A DNA stretch of 64,000 nt from an uncultured Bacilli bacterium. Lineage in GTDB: Bacteria > Bacillota_I > Bacilli_A > RF39 > UBA660. The notes beneath the pieces were generated by a model that ran no database searches, was not told the DNA's origin, and worked only from the letters and a program-made list of their open reading frames with translations. A program made the translations under genes and the position numbers. This document shows, one piece after another, positions 44,138-52,838 of this stretch; within the stretch, counting starts at the first letter, position 1, and each line of letters begins with the position of its first letter. The stretch is from positions 216,501-280,500 of the forward strand of contig CAKOWQ010000002.1 in NCBI GenBank assembly GCA_934122395.1, read 5' to 3'.

Positions 44138-44160
44138 GGGCTAGGAATAGCTCTTTTTTT
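44138..44160 (+). terminator. Terminator after secG
   Basis: GGGCTA/TAGCTC stem (one G-T pair) with GGAA tetraloop and seven T. The stem is short, so partial read-through into rnr is possible. Confidence 0.75.
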
Positions 44161-44190
44161 ATTGTATAATCTAAATATAAGGTGAAGAAT

Positions 44191-46293
44191 ATGAAAGATA
44201 AAGTACTAGAAATTTTAAAAAAATATAATAGAGCGCTTTCCTTTGAGGAAATAGATTCAGCACTTAATATTAAAACGGTTGAGGAAACAGAAGAATTAAT
44301 TAAAGCATTAAGAGAACTTGAAGAAAATGTTGAAATATATCATTCTAATAAGGATAAATATATGCTATTTGAACATAGTAATCTAAGAAAAGGTATTATG
44401 CGTACTAATAAAAAAGGTTTTGGCTTTGTTGATGTTTCCAACCAAGAAGAAGATGTATTTGTTGGTATCGACAATATGAATGGAGCTATTAACGGTGATA
44501 AAGTTTTAGTAGAAATTTTAAGTAATAAACCAGACGGTAGAATTGAAGGAAGAATAGTTCGTGTTGTTAAAAGGGAATTATCCACAGTAGTTGGGGAAAT
44601 TTATTTTAAAAAAGGTAAAGGTTACATTATTCCGGACGATGATAAATTAAAAATGAATATAGAAATACCTAAAGGTAAAAATAAAGGTTCTGTAGATGGG
44701 CATAAAGTAGTAGTTAAAATTACTTCTCAAATATCTAATAATAAATTTAAAGGAGAAGTAATTCGTATTTTAGGTCATAAAAATGATATAGGAGTAGATA
44801 TATTATCTATTGTTTGTAAATATAATATAAAGGATACTTTTGATGAAGAAACAATTAAACAATTAGATAGTATTCCAGAAGAAGTGTACCCTGAAGATAA
44901 AGTTGGCCGTAGAGATTTAACTGATGAAGTTATTTTTACTATAGATGGTGATGATACTAAAGATATAGATGATGCTATCTCTATTGAAAAGTTAGAAAAC
45001 GGTCATTACAAATTGGGTGTACATATTGCAGACGTTAGTTATTATGTTAAAGAGGGAAGTCCATTAGATAAAGAAGCAATGGAACGTGGTACTTCCGTTT
45101 ATTTAGTTGATAGAGTTATTCCAATGCTTCCTCATAAATTATCAAATGGTATTTGTTCATTAAATCCAGAAGTAGAACGCCTTGCAATATCTTGTGTTAT
45201 GGAAATTGATGAAAATGGTAAAACTGTAGATTATGAGATATTTCCAAGCGTTATTAAGTCAAGAATTCAAATGACTTATAAAAAAGTTAATAAAGTTCTT
45301 GAAGAAGATAATATTCCAGAGGGATACGAACCATATGCTGATAAACTTAGACTTATGTTAGAGTTATCTAAGATAATAAGGAAAGCTAAAGAAAATAGAG
45401 GTTTTATTGATTTTGATGTAGATGAAGCCAAAATACTAGTAGATGAGAATTGTCATCCTACTGATATCGTTTTAAGAGAGCGTGGTTCAGGTGAAAAGTT
45501 AATAGAAGATTTCATGATTTGTGCAAACGAGTGTGTAGCAACACATATATTTTATATGGATTTACCTTTTATATATCGTGTTCATGAATATCCAAAAGAA
45601 GATAAGATTAGAACATATTTATCATTCTTACAAACTTTAGGGTATACATATAAAGGTAATATTAAAGATGTAAGTCCTAAAACAATTCAAGGATTAATTA
45701 AATTTTTGAGTGATAAGAAGGAATTTAAAATTTTATCAAGCCTATTACTAAGAAATATGCAGAAAGCAATATATCTTCCACAAAATTTAGGACATTATGG
45801 TCTTGCAAGTAAATGCTATACACATTTTACTTCACCTATTAGAAGATATCCAGATACTACAGTTCATAGATTACTTAGAACATATTTATTTAATAATGAT
45901 ATGTCTCATAGCACTATAGAACATTGGCAAGAAAAGTTAATATATATTGCTGATAATTCTTCAGTAAAAGAACGTGAATCAGTTGAGTGTGAACGTGAAG
46001 TAGAAGATATGAAAATGGCAGAATACATGGAAGACCACATTGGTGAAGAATATGAGGGAATTATTTCGAGTGTTAATAATTTTGGAATGTTTATTCAACT
46101 TGATAATTTAATTGAAGGATTAGTACATGTTAATGACTTAGGTGATTATTTTATCTATGATGAAGCTACTCAAACATTAACTGGGGATAGAACTAAAGTA
46201 AGATATAGATTAGGAGATAGAGTTTTAGTAAAAGTTAAGGCTGCATCTAAAGATAAGAAAACTATAGACTTTGAAATATTAAAACAACTTTAG
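44191..46293 (+). CDS. rnr: Ribonuclease R
   Basis: Processive 3'-5' exoribonuclease of 700 residues that also degrades defective mRNA released by tmRNA. Domains in order: N-terminal winged helix (LEILKKYNRALSFEEID), two cold-shock domains (RTNKKGFGFVDVSNQEEDVFVG), the RNB catalytic domain with DGDDTKDIDDAISIEKL (the acidic metal cluster) and HYGLASKCYTHFTSPIRRYPD, and a C-terminal S1 domain (GEEYEGIISSVNNFGMFIQLDN). ATG chosen from AAGGTGAAGA. smpB and ssrA follow, matching the functional link. Confidence 0.96.
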   Translation: MKDKVLEILKKYNRALSFEEIDSALNIKTVEETEELIKALRELEENVEIYHSNKDKYMLFEHSNLRKGIMRTNKKGFGFVDVSNQEEDVFVGIDNMNGAINGDKVLVEILSNKPDGRIEGRIVRVVKRELSTVVGEIYFKKGKGYIIPDDDKLKMNIEIPKGKNKGSVDGHKVVVKITSQISNNKFKGEVIRILGHKNDIGVDILSIVCKYNIKDTFDEETIKQLDSIPEEVYPEDKVGRRDLTDEVIFTIDGDDTKDIDDAISIEKLENGHYKLGVHIADVSYYVKEGSPLDKEAMERGTSVYLVDRVIPMLPHKLSNGICSLNPEVERLAISCVMEIDENGKTVDYEIFPSVIKSRIQMTYKKVNKVLEEDNIPEGYEPYADKLRLMLELSKIIRKAKENRGFIDFDVDEAKILVDENCHPTDIVLRERGSGEKLIEDFMICANECVATHIFYMDLPFIYRVHEYPKEDKIRTYLSFLQTLGYTYKGNIKDVSPKTIQGLIKFLSDKKEFKILSSLLLRNMQKAIYLPQNLGHYGLASKCYTHFTSPIRRYPDTTVHRLLRTYLFNNDMSHSTIEHWQEKLIYIADNSSVKERESVECEREVEDMKMAEYMEDHIGEEYEGIISSVNNFGMFIQLDNLIEGLVHVNDLGDYFIYDEATQTLTGDRTKVRYRLGDRVLVKVKAASKDKKTIDFEILKQL

Positions 46294-46301
46294 GAGGTAA
46301 G

Positions 46302-47432
46302 ATGGTTAAAAGGAAAAAAAGAAAAATAAAAAACAGTGTTAAATTATTTTTATTAACTGTTTTTATATTAATAATAGTTTTCCTTTTTTTATCTTCTAAA
46401 ATTAGTAAGAAAGTTAAGGAAACTAATAATGAGTTAGATAATAAAGAAAGTAAATTATCTTTAATGATGGTTGGTGATGTTTTAATTCATAGTAGTCTTT
46501 ATGATGATGCTTATGAAGATGGTACTTATAATTTTGATAAAATGTTAACTTTGATAAAACCAATTGTAAATAATTATGACTTAGCTTTTTATAATCAAGA
46601 AAGTATTTTGGGAGGAACTAAATTAGGGTTATCTAGTTATCCGGCATTTAATTCACCTCATGAAGTAGGAGAAGCATTTACAAGTATTGGATTTAATTTA
46701 GTAAATCTTGCTAATAATCACACGTTAGATAGAGGTAAAAAAGCAGTTATTAGTTCAAATAATTATTGGAAAACCAAAAAAGATGTTTTAACAACAGGTT
46801 CTTATAATTCACAAGATGAGCAAAATAATATACAAATAAAAGAAGTTAATGGTATAAAATATGCACTTTTAGGTTATACCACTACGACAAATGGAATTAA
46901 GCCTAGTAACAATTATTATGTTAATGTTTATAGTGAGACAAGAGTAAAAAAGGATATAGATTCCATTAAAAATAAAGTTGATTTGTTACTTGTTTCGATG
47001 CACTGGGGTGAAGAATATAACAATTCTATTATTAAAGAACAAGAAAATATTGCCAAGTATTTATCTAGTTTAGGTGTAGATATTATTATAGGACATCATC
47101 CCCATGTGATTCAACCAATTGACTATATAGATAATACGCTAGTTATATATTCTTTAGGGAACTTCTTATCAGGACAAGAAGGAATTGATAGAAGAATAGG
47201 AATGATGGTTTCTGTTGATGTAAAAAAAGAAAATGATGATATAATTATTAGTGATCCGGTTGCAAGGTTAACTTATACCTATTATAATTCTGGTAAAACG
47301 AAGACTAATTTTAAGATTTATCCTTTTGATAAATTAAATAATAAATTGTTGCAAGGTTATAAATCTTATTATGATGAGTATATGGATTTAATAACTAGGA
47401 GAAGTGCTAAAATAGAAAAATATCCAATATAA
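46302..47432 (+). CDS. CapA-family surface polymer protein (copy 1)
   Basis: A 376-residue CapA-type protein with a metallophosphatase-like fold, anchored outside the cell by an N-terminal helix (LFLLTVFILIIVFLFLSSKI) after a basic stretch. Motifs: MMVGDVLIHSSLY, YNQESILGGTKLGLSSYP, VNLANNHTLDRGKKA, VSMHWGEEY, and IIGHHPHVIQPIDYIDNTLVIYSLGNFLSGQ. Family members take part in poly-gamma-glutamate capsule synthesis, but no capB or capC is present, so the polymer is unknown. It is inserted between rnr and smpB, eight bases after rnr. A second copy lies about 11 kb away. Confidence 0.88.
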   Translation: MVKRKKRKIKNSVKLFLLTVFILIIVFLFLSSKISKKVKETNNELDNKESKLSLMMVGDVLIHSSLYDDAYEDGTYNFDKMLTLIKPIVNNYDLAFYNQESILGGTKLGLSSYPAFNSPHEVGEAFTSIGFNLVNLANNHTLDRGKKAVISSNNYWKTKKDVLTTGSYNSQDEQNNIQIKEVNGIKYALLGYTTTTNGIKPSNNYYVNVYSETRVKKDIDSIKNKVDLLLVSMHWGEEYNNSIIKEQENIAKYLSSLGVDIIIGHHPHVIQPIDYIDNTLVIYSLGNFLSGQEGIDRRIGMMVSVDVKKENDDIIISDPVARLTYTYYNSGKTKTNFKIYPFDKLNNKLLQGYKSYYDEYMDLITRRSAKIEKYPI

Positions 47433-47444
47433 GGAAGTGATATA

Positions 47445-47885
47445 ATGGAAATATATAATAGAAAAGCAAGACATGATTATTTTATAGAAGAAGAGTATGA
47501 GTGTGGAGTTGTTTTATCTGGAACTGAAATAAAATCAATTAGAGAAGGTTCTTGTAATTTTAATGATAGTTATGTGATTGTAAGAAATAGTGAATTATAT
47601 ATATTGAATATGTATATTAGTATTTATAAACAAGGTAATATTTTTAATCACGAAGAAACAAGAACAAGAAAATTACTAATGCATAAAAGAGAAATCCTAA
47701 AACTAAATGATAAGGTTCGTTTAGAAGGATATACTTTAATACCGTTGAAATTGTATTTTAAAAACAATAAAGCAAAGATATTAATCGGTTTATGTAAAGG
47801 TAAAAAAGATTATGATAAGAGGGAAACAATCAAGGAAAGAGATATAAAAAGAACTATAGAAAAGGCTAGTAAGAATAGATACTAG
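47445..47885 (+). CDS. smpB: SmpB, tmRNA-binding protein
   Basis: Binds the tRNA-like part of tmRNA and brings it to stalled ribosomes. The 146-residue product has the diagnostic NRKARHDYFIEEEYECGVVLSGTEIKSIREG, YILNMYISIYKQGN, RKLLMHKREI, LIPLKLYFKNNKAKILIGLCKGKKDYDKRETIKERD, and the basic tail. GGAAGTGAT precedes the ATG. The ssrA gene begins about 55 bases downstream with its own promoter. Confidence 0.97.
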   Translation: MEIYNRKARHDYFIEEEYECGVVLSGTEIKSIREGSCNFNDSYVIVRNSELYILNMYISIYKQGNIFNHEETRTRKLLMHKREILKLNDKVRLEGYTLIPLKLYFKNNKAKILIGLCKGKKDYDKRETIKERDIKRTIEKASKNRY

Positions 47886-47903
47886 TCTCTTTTGTTATAA
47901 TAA

Positions 47904-47932
47904 TTGTAATAGATTTAATTTTGTGTTATAAT
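47904..47932 (+). promoter_or_regulatory. Promoter of ssrA
   Basis: TTGTAA, 17 bases, TATAAT, preceded by TGTGT. Start predicted eight or nine bases downstream, at the GGGGCCG that opens the tmRNA. Confidence 0.8.
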
Positions 47933-47940
47933 TTGCACAT

Positions 47941-48286
47941 GGGGCCGAATATGGTTTCGACGGGATAATTTAGTCCTAGATTGCAAGTAGGTGGCAACCT
48001 TAAATGCAAACAAAAATAACTGGAAACAGAAATCAATTAGCTTTTGCTTAATCTAAAAATGGCAAAGCGCTTCTTTTATTTTCTTGTCTGCGGAGAATAT
48101 TAGAGGCTCAAATTTAGCAGAATATATCTTTCTATGTCCTAGGTAGATTGATGAATTTTATAGGATAGTTATATTATTGTTCGTTAACTAGCTTATAATA
48201 TAGCGAATTTTACTAGTTAACTAAACTTGTAGAGGTCTTTGATGGAGTTATTTCGGACGGGAGTTCGATTCTCCCCGGTTCCACCA
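47941..48286 (+). ncRNA. ssrA: tmRNA (one-piece)
   Basis: Ribosome-rescue RNA of about 346 bases. The 5' GGGGCCG pairs with the 3' CGGTTCC to form the acceptor stem, and the 3' CCA is encoded. The T arm is GGGAG TTCGATT CTCCC and the 5' D-like part has the typical ATGGTTTCGACGGG. The tag region starts at a GCA at 48006. In that frame the tag is ANKNNWKQKSISFCLI. Shifted by one base, the frame ends NQLAFA followed by TAA, which looks like a normal degradation tag, so a one-base insertion or error is suspected in the A run at 48012-48016. The downstream part should hold the pseudoknots. Confidence 0.96.
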
Positions 48287-48296
48287 AATGTGAAAT

Positions 48297-48325
48297 AATC
48301 GTTGAATTTCAACGGTTTTATTTTT
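48297..48325 (+). terminator. Terminator of ssrA
   Basis: CGTTGA/TCAACG stem, extended by weak A-T and T-G pairs, followed by TTTTATTTTTTTT. Confidence 0.82.
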
Positions 48326-48475
48326 TTTATTTAATATGCTTGGTAATAAATTTATAGTTTTGTTATACTTGTTTTTAAATGATTTTATCTTAAAAATAAA
48401 TGATGTTATAAAATAAGAATAGTTAAAAAAACAGATAATATATGTTAAAATTGACTTAAAGTATAGGAGGTAAAT

Positions 48476-49168
48476 ATGAGTAAAATTGAAATTAGAATAC
48501 TGGGTATTATTTTGATTGTGTTAGGAGTAATTATAGGATGCAATTCACTAGGAATTACTAATATTAACATATTATTTGATGGATGGTGGACTTTATTTAT
48601 TATTATCCCTTGTTTTATAAGTCTTATTAAAGATAAAGAAAAAACTGGCAGTATTATAGGAATTTTAATAGGAGTAGGTTTACTACTTGCCTGTCAAGGT
48701 ATTATTGATTTTGATATTGTATGGAAATTATTGTTACCATTAATATTGGTTGTTATAGGATTATCGTTTTTATTTAAAGACTTGTTTGCACATAAAATGA
48801 CTGAAGAAATGAAGAAAGTCAATCAGGATAAAAATAAAGAAAGTGAATATTGCGCAACATTTTCTGCACAAAATATTAGTTTTGATGGCGAAGAATTCAA
48901 GGGATGTGATTTAACAGCTGTATTTGGTGGAGTAAAGTGTAATTTATCTAATGCTAGTATAAAGAAAGATTCTATTGTTAATGCTTGTTCTGTATTTGGG
49001 GGCATTGAATTGTATGTGCCTAAGAATGTAAAGGTAAAAGTTAAATCTACTTCTATTTTTGGCGGCGTAAGTGAGAAAAATCAAAATGATGAACAATCAA
49101 AATCACCAGTTATATACGTTAATGCTGTATGTATTTTTGGTGGTTTAACTATTTATTATAAGGATTAA
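48476..49168 (+). CDS. LiaF-like envelope-stress membrane protein
   Basis: A 230-residue protein. The N-terminal half has four membrane helices (LGIILIVLGVIIGC and so on) of the LiaF/DUF5668 kind. After a charged linker the C-terminal domain repeats a short beta pattern four times: TAVFGGVKCNL, SVFGGIELYVP, TSIFGGVSEK and CIFGGLTIYY. In Bacillus LiaF is a repressor in the cell-wall-antibiotic response with LiaRS; no LiaR or LiaS is nearby here. AGGAGG precedes the ATG, with a TGTTAAAAT extended -10 about 35 bases upstream. Confidence 0.83.
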   Translation: MSKIEIRILGIILIVLGVIIGCNSLGITNINILFDGWWTLFIIIPCFISLIKDKEKTGSIIGILIGVGLLLACQGIIDFDIVWKLLLPLILVVIGLSFLFKDLFAHKMTEEMKKVNQDKNKESEYCATFSAQNISFDGEEFKGCDLTAVFGGVKCNLSNASIKKDSIVNACSVFGGIELYVPKNVKVKVKSTSIFGGVSEKNQNDEQSKSPVIYVNAVCIFGGLTIYYKD

Positions 49169-49170
49169 TT

Positions 49171-49467
49171 ATGAGTAAATATGATAGTTTGTGGAACTAT
49201 ATTAAGACGAATCAGAAAAATGAATATAAATTATCTTATGATGAAATAAATGATGTTTTAGATTTTAAAATTGACCATTCTTTCTTGAAATACAAAAAAG
49301 AACTTATAGATTATGGGTATGAAGTGATAAAAATTTCGCTTAAAGAAAAATATGTAATAATAAAAAACTTTTATCTAAATGATAAAAGTTTTATTTTATT
49401 AATTTATCTTGAATCTTTAAAATTATTCCTTTTTTATTTTTATTTTCTAAGAAGTATGCTAAGTTAA
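49171..49467 (+). CDS. Small conserved protein with an apparent C-terminal read-through extension
   Basis: The first 68 residues (MSKYDSLWNYIKTNQ, LSYDEINDVLDFKIDHSFLKYKKEL, YGYEVIKISLKEKYVII) follow a pattern I have seen in small cytoplasmic proteins of gut Firmicutes, function unknown. The remaining 30 residues are hydrophobic, pass through a terminator hairpin and overlap the convergent gene by 77 bases. Three TAA codons stand in the adjacent frame just before the hairpin, so the original stop was probably lost by a one-base shift. It starts two bases after the previous gene. Confidence 0.6.
   Translation: MSKYDSLWNYIKTNQKNEYKLSYDEINDVLDFKIDHSFLKYKKELIDYGYEVIKISLKEKYVIIKNFYLNDKSFILLIYLESLKLFLFYFYFLRSMLS
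49364..49400. terminator. Hairpin terminator between convergent genes
   Basis: Perfect 12-base stem AAAACTTTTATC/GATAAAAGTTTT with loop TAAAT. T-rich sequence follows on both strands, strongest on the minus strand (TTTTTTATTATT). Confidence 0.85.
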
Positions 49468-49996
49468 ACACTATTGCTCCAATTGTGGCACTTAATATAT
49501 CAAACATCGTATCATTAACTCCTGAATCTATTGAATGTTGCATGTTCGAACCCAATATTTGATCAATCGCAAATTCTATTAATTCCCAGCAACCTGCTAT
49601 TATAAATACTATTCCGAAGATAAAAATAATATTAAATGCTATATCCTTATTAGTGTTCTTTTTAAAAATTTTCAGTATTGCTATAGCTATTAAGCAAGAA
49701 AAAATACCGGATAAAAAGTGTGTGAAGTCATCGAACCAATATATTTTGTCATATAAATTGATGCAAGAGCCTAAAAATTGAGCTAGAAATATAAATGTAT
49801 AAAAAATAATTTCAAAAAAATCAGTAATTTTTATTTTTAAGACTTTTTTTACTATAGTTGGAATTAAAAGAGTTAACGGTAGTGTTATAATAGCACTTAT
49901 CTCATCATAATGATTGATACTAATTGAATATAACAATAAAACAAAGTCAATAATTATAATACTTATTAACACTATATTCTTAATTCTTTTTCCCAT
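49391..49996 (-). CDS. YjdF/DUF2238-like membrane protein
   Basis: A 201-residue integral membrane protein with about six helices. The motif stretch IYWFDDFTHFLSGIFSCLIAIAI and, later, GCWELIEFAIDQILGSNMQ with VNDTMFDILSATIGAIVF match the DUF2238 (YjdF-type) family, where the acidic and His residues lie near membrane boundaries. Function is not known. ATG taken after AGGTGATAGTT. It is transcribed away from the neighbouring FemAB gene, with starts about 135 bases apart. Confidence 0.78.
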   Translation of the reverse strand: MGKRIKNIVLISIIIIDFVLLLYSISINHYDEISAIITLPLTLLIPTIVKKVLKIKITDFFEIIFYTFIFLAQFLGSCINLYDKIYWFDDFTHFLSGIFSCLIAIAILKIFKKNTNKDIAFNIIFIFGIVFIIAGCWELIEFAIDQILGSNMQHSIDSGVNDTMFDILSATIGAIVFNLAYFLENKNKKGIILKIQDKLIK

Positions 49997-50130
49997 AACT
50001 ATCACCTAACAATATTATATCTATTTGTTAATTATTTTACAATTCTTTGAAATTAATTCTTACTTTAGTTTTAATTTATATGATAAATTGTTATAATAGT
50101 ATTAAGTATAACAATGAATGGGTGATATTA

Positions 50131-51438
50131 ATGACTAAATTGGTTGAATTAGATGGTATGGTTTATGATGAATATGTTAAGAATCATCCTTTTAAGTCTC
50201 ATTTTTTGCAGTCTTATGCATGGGGACAGTTTGCTAAGATAGAAAAACATCAAACTCCTTATTATCTAGGATTAGTTGATAAAGATAATAATATTTTAGG
50301 GGCTACCTTATTACTACAGAAACACTTACCTTTAGGTCTTTGTTATTTTTATGCTCCAAGAGGTTTTGTTATTGATTTTACAGATACTAGTTTAGTAAAA
50401 AAGTTTTCAATTGAGATAATTAAATTTATTAAAAAGAAAAAAGCTATATTTTTAAAAATTGATCCGGATCTTATATGGCATGAAGAAAATTATAAAGGCG
50501 ATGAAGTAAAACCTAAATATGATTGCAGGAAAATATTTGACACATTGCAAATGATAGGATTTAAACATTTAGGATTTACTAAAAATTTTGAAACTACTCA
50601 ACCAAGATATACATTTAGAATAGATTTAACTGGAACGATGGAAGATATAGAAAATAGATTTTCTAAAACAGTTAAACAAAGAATAAAAAAGGGTACGTCA
50701 CTAGGAACAACTGTTAGAATTGGTAATGGTAATGATATTAAAGAATTTAGTAAATTAATGGATTTAACAGAGGATCGTAAAGACTTTGTATCTCATGATT
50801 TTAATTACTATAAAACTTTATATGAAATATATAATAAATATGGAAAAATGAATCTGTTCATGGGTAGTATTGATACTACTAAAGTTATTGATAGTTATAA
50901 TAAGGAAAAAGGTGATGTACTAAATTCATTAGATAGTTTGTCTAAAAAAGATAATTTGAGTACTGCCAATCAAAAGAAGCAAAAAGAATTAGAAATGCGC
51001 TTAGAAAAGTTAGATGAATATATAAATGAATATAGTGTTGCTAGAGATAAATATGGTGAAGTTATCACATTAAATGCTCATGTAATAATAGAATATGGTG
51101 ATAAAGCTTGGACATTATATGCAGGTAATCATAATGTTTTATCTTCATCACAATCAAACTATAAGGTTTATTATGAACATATTAAATATTGCCATGATGA
51201 AGGGCTAAAGTATTATGATCATTTTGGTACAATAGGAGACCTTGATCCTAAAAATTCTAGATATGGATTACATATTTTTAAAAAAGCTTTTGGTGGTAAT
51301 TATATAGAGTTTATTGGTGAATTTGATTATGTAAGTAAACCTTTTTGGTATTTTTGCTTCACTAAGGTAGTACCTTTTTATAGAAAAATAGTTAGAAGAA
51401 AAGCAAAAAAGCAAATAAAAAAGCAGGTTGAAAAATAA
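50131..51438 (+). CDS. FemA/FemB/MurM-like aminoacyltransferase (copy 4)
   Basis: A 435-residue FemAB paralogue. The start is the ATG after GGTGATATTA; a longer frame adds 28 hydrophobic residues that cover the promoter (TTGTTATAAT near 50087-50096). Motifs: LQSYAWGQFAKIEKHQTPYYLG, FYAPRGFVIDF, LKIDPDLIW, RFSKTVKQRIKKGTSLG, a coiled-coil insert around residues 255-310, YYDHFGTIGDL and FKKAFGGNYIEFIGEFDY. The tail is strongly basic (RRKAKKQIKKQVEK), suiting contact with the membrane or tRNA. Likely role is cross-bridge synthesis. Confidence 0.9.
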   Translation: MTKLVELDGMVYDEYVKNHPFKSHFLQSYAWGQFAKIEKHQTPYYLGLVDKDNNILGATLLLQKHLPLGLCYFYAPRGFVIDFTDTSLVKKFSIEIIKFIKKKKAIFLKIDPDLIWHEENYKGDEVKPKYDCRKIFDTLQMIGFKHLGFTKNFETTQPRYTFRIDLTGTMEDIENRFSKTVKQRIKKGTSLGTTVRIGNGNDIKEFSKLMDLTEDRKDFVSHDFNYYKTLYEIYNKYGKMNLFMGSIDTTKVIDSYNKEKGDVLNSLDSLSKKDNLSTANQKKQKELEMRLEKLDEYINEYSVARDKYGEVITLNAHVIIEYGDKAWTLYAGNHNVLSSSQSNYKVYYEHIKYCHDEGLKYYDHFGTIGDLDPKNSRYGLHIFKKAFGGNYIEFIGEFDYVSKPFWYFCFTKVVPFYRKIVRRKAKKQIKKQVEK

Positions 51439-51493
51439 TATTTTATTTATATAAAAAAGGTGATATTATAAAGAAGAATAGAGGGTGAATTCG

Positions 51494-51937
51494 ATGGACT
51501 TTTTGATTGATTTTTTTAGAGGAATAGATGGACCTTTATATTATTCAATTCTGGTAGTTAATACAATTTTGATATTTGCAATTATTGGTTATTTAGGCGA
51601 AAAAAGTAATGAACAATTGATGAAAGCTAATATTAATACCGAAGTTAATATGGGTAGTGCTAATACTCTTAATATGAATGTAACAAAACCAGTTAGCACT
51701 ACAAGTGTTACTAGCATCCCTAAAGTTTCTGCTACTCCAGTCAGTAGGACTATGCCAGCTCAAGCACAACCATTTAATAATAATCAACCTGTTACAAATC
51801 CACAAGTGACGAGTAATGCTGTACCTTTGCAAAACCTTAATAATCAACCAACGGTTAATGCTAGTAATCAAGTTAATCCTCAAGAAAAGGCTCCAGCAGT
51901 ACTTGTTATTAACAGCAATAATAATTCAAAGATATAA
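51494..51937 (+). CDS. Small single-TM protein with low-complexity tail
   Basis: A 147-residue protein of unknown function. One membrane helix near the N terminus (YYSILVVNTILIFAIIGYL) is followed by about 105 residues rich in Asn, Thr, Val, Pro and Gln with no fold I recognise. The tail has no cysteine and few charges and looks disordered. ATG taken after GAGGGTG. Orientation cannot be settled; the KSNEQ-type flank after the helix gives only a weak hint that the tail is cytoplasmic. It ends in a strong terminator directly before cdaA. Confidence 0.65.
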   Translation: MDFLIDFFRGIDGPLYYSILVVNTILIFAIIGYLGEKSNEQLMKANINTEVNMGSANTLNMNVTKPVSTTSVTSIPKVSATPVSRTMPAQAQPFNNNQPVTNPQVTSNAVPLQNLNNQPTVNASNQVNPQEKAPAVLVINSNNNSKI

Positions 51938-51967
51938 TTAAGCTATTTACTAATTATATCTTTTTTT
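51928..51967 (+). terminator. Terminator before cdaA
   Basis: GATATAATTA/TAATTATATC perfect ten-base stem, extended by A-T pairs, ten-base loop, then seven T; overlaps the preceding stop codon. Confidence 0.88.
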
Positions 51968-52013
51968 GTATAATATTATAGTACTGAGGGTAAATAAAAG
52001 AAGGAGAAAATTT

Positions 52014-52838
52014 ATGACTATAGACAGTATTTTATCAATAATTAATAAGATTGTAGATATCTTAATCGTTTGGTTAATTTTTTATTATATATTAAAAAGT
52101 ATTAAGAATAATGTTAAACTCACATTGATTTTTAAAGGAGTTATAATAATAGCTATTTTGAAAATAGCATCTGATATTTTTCATTTTGTAACTATAGGTG
52201 TACTACTAGAATACATAATAATGTGGGGACCTTTAGCATTAATAATAGTTTTTCAACCTGAAATTAGAACTGTTTTGGAACAGCTTGGTAGAAGTCAGTT
52301 GTTAGGTCGTCACAAAGTCTTGACAGTTGATGAACGCGAAAGATTAGTGTATGAAATAGTTCAAGCAATGGATTATTTAAGAAAATCTAGAATAGGGGCT
52401 TTAATAGTTATTGAACGTGATACAAGCTTAGCAGACTACATTAATAGAGCTAAGAAAATTTATGGTGATGTTTCTAGTGAATTATTAATTTCTATATTCT
52501 TCCCAAATAATCCACTACATGATGGTGGTGTAATTATTCAAGGAGATAGAATTAGCTGTGCTGGTGCTGTTTTCCCAACAAGTAATAATCTAAAAAATAA
52601 CAAAAGACTTGGAACTAGACACAGAGCTGCTATAGGTATTACCGAAGAGACTGATTGCATTTCACTAGTTGTATCTGAAGAAACTGGTAGATTATCTATT
52701 GCTGTTAAGGGTGAATTATTCTATAACTTATCTCTTGATGATGTTAGAATGATGCTTATTGATGAATTAAGACCTAAACAAGAATCTGATTTTGAAAATG
52801 ATGTAAATGAGGAAGAAATATATGAAGAAAACAAGTAG
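52014..52838 (+). CDS. cdaA: Diadenylate cyclase CdaA
   Basis: Makes cyclic di-AMP from two ATP at the membrane. The 274-residue product has three N-terminal membrane helices (IVDILIVWLIFYYILKSI, LIFKGVIIIAILKIA, LEYIIMWGPLALIIVF) and a DAC domain with LHDGGVIIQGDRISCAGAVFP (the DGA-type motif reads DGG here) and GTRHRAAIGITEETD, which supplies the RHR motif. ATG taken after GAAGGAG. cdaR overlaps its end by 17 bases. In relatives c-di-AMP controls potassium and osmolyte transport and wall integrity. Confidence 0.94.
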   Translation: MTIDSILSIINKIVDILIVWLIFYYILKSIKNNVKLTLIFKGVIIIAILKIASDIFHFVTIGVLLEYIIMWGPLALIIVFQPEIRTVLEQLGRSQLLGRHKVLTVDERERLVYEIVQAMDYLRKSRIGALIVIERDTSLADYINRAKKIYGDVSSELLISIFFPNNPLHDGGVIIQGDRISCAGAVFPTSNNLKNNKRLGTRHRAAIGITEETDCISLVVSEETGRLSIAVKGELFYNLSLDDVRMMLIDELRPKQESDFENDVNEEEIYEENK

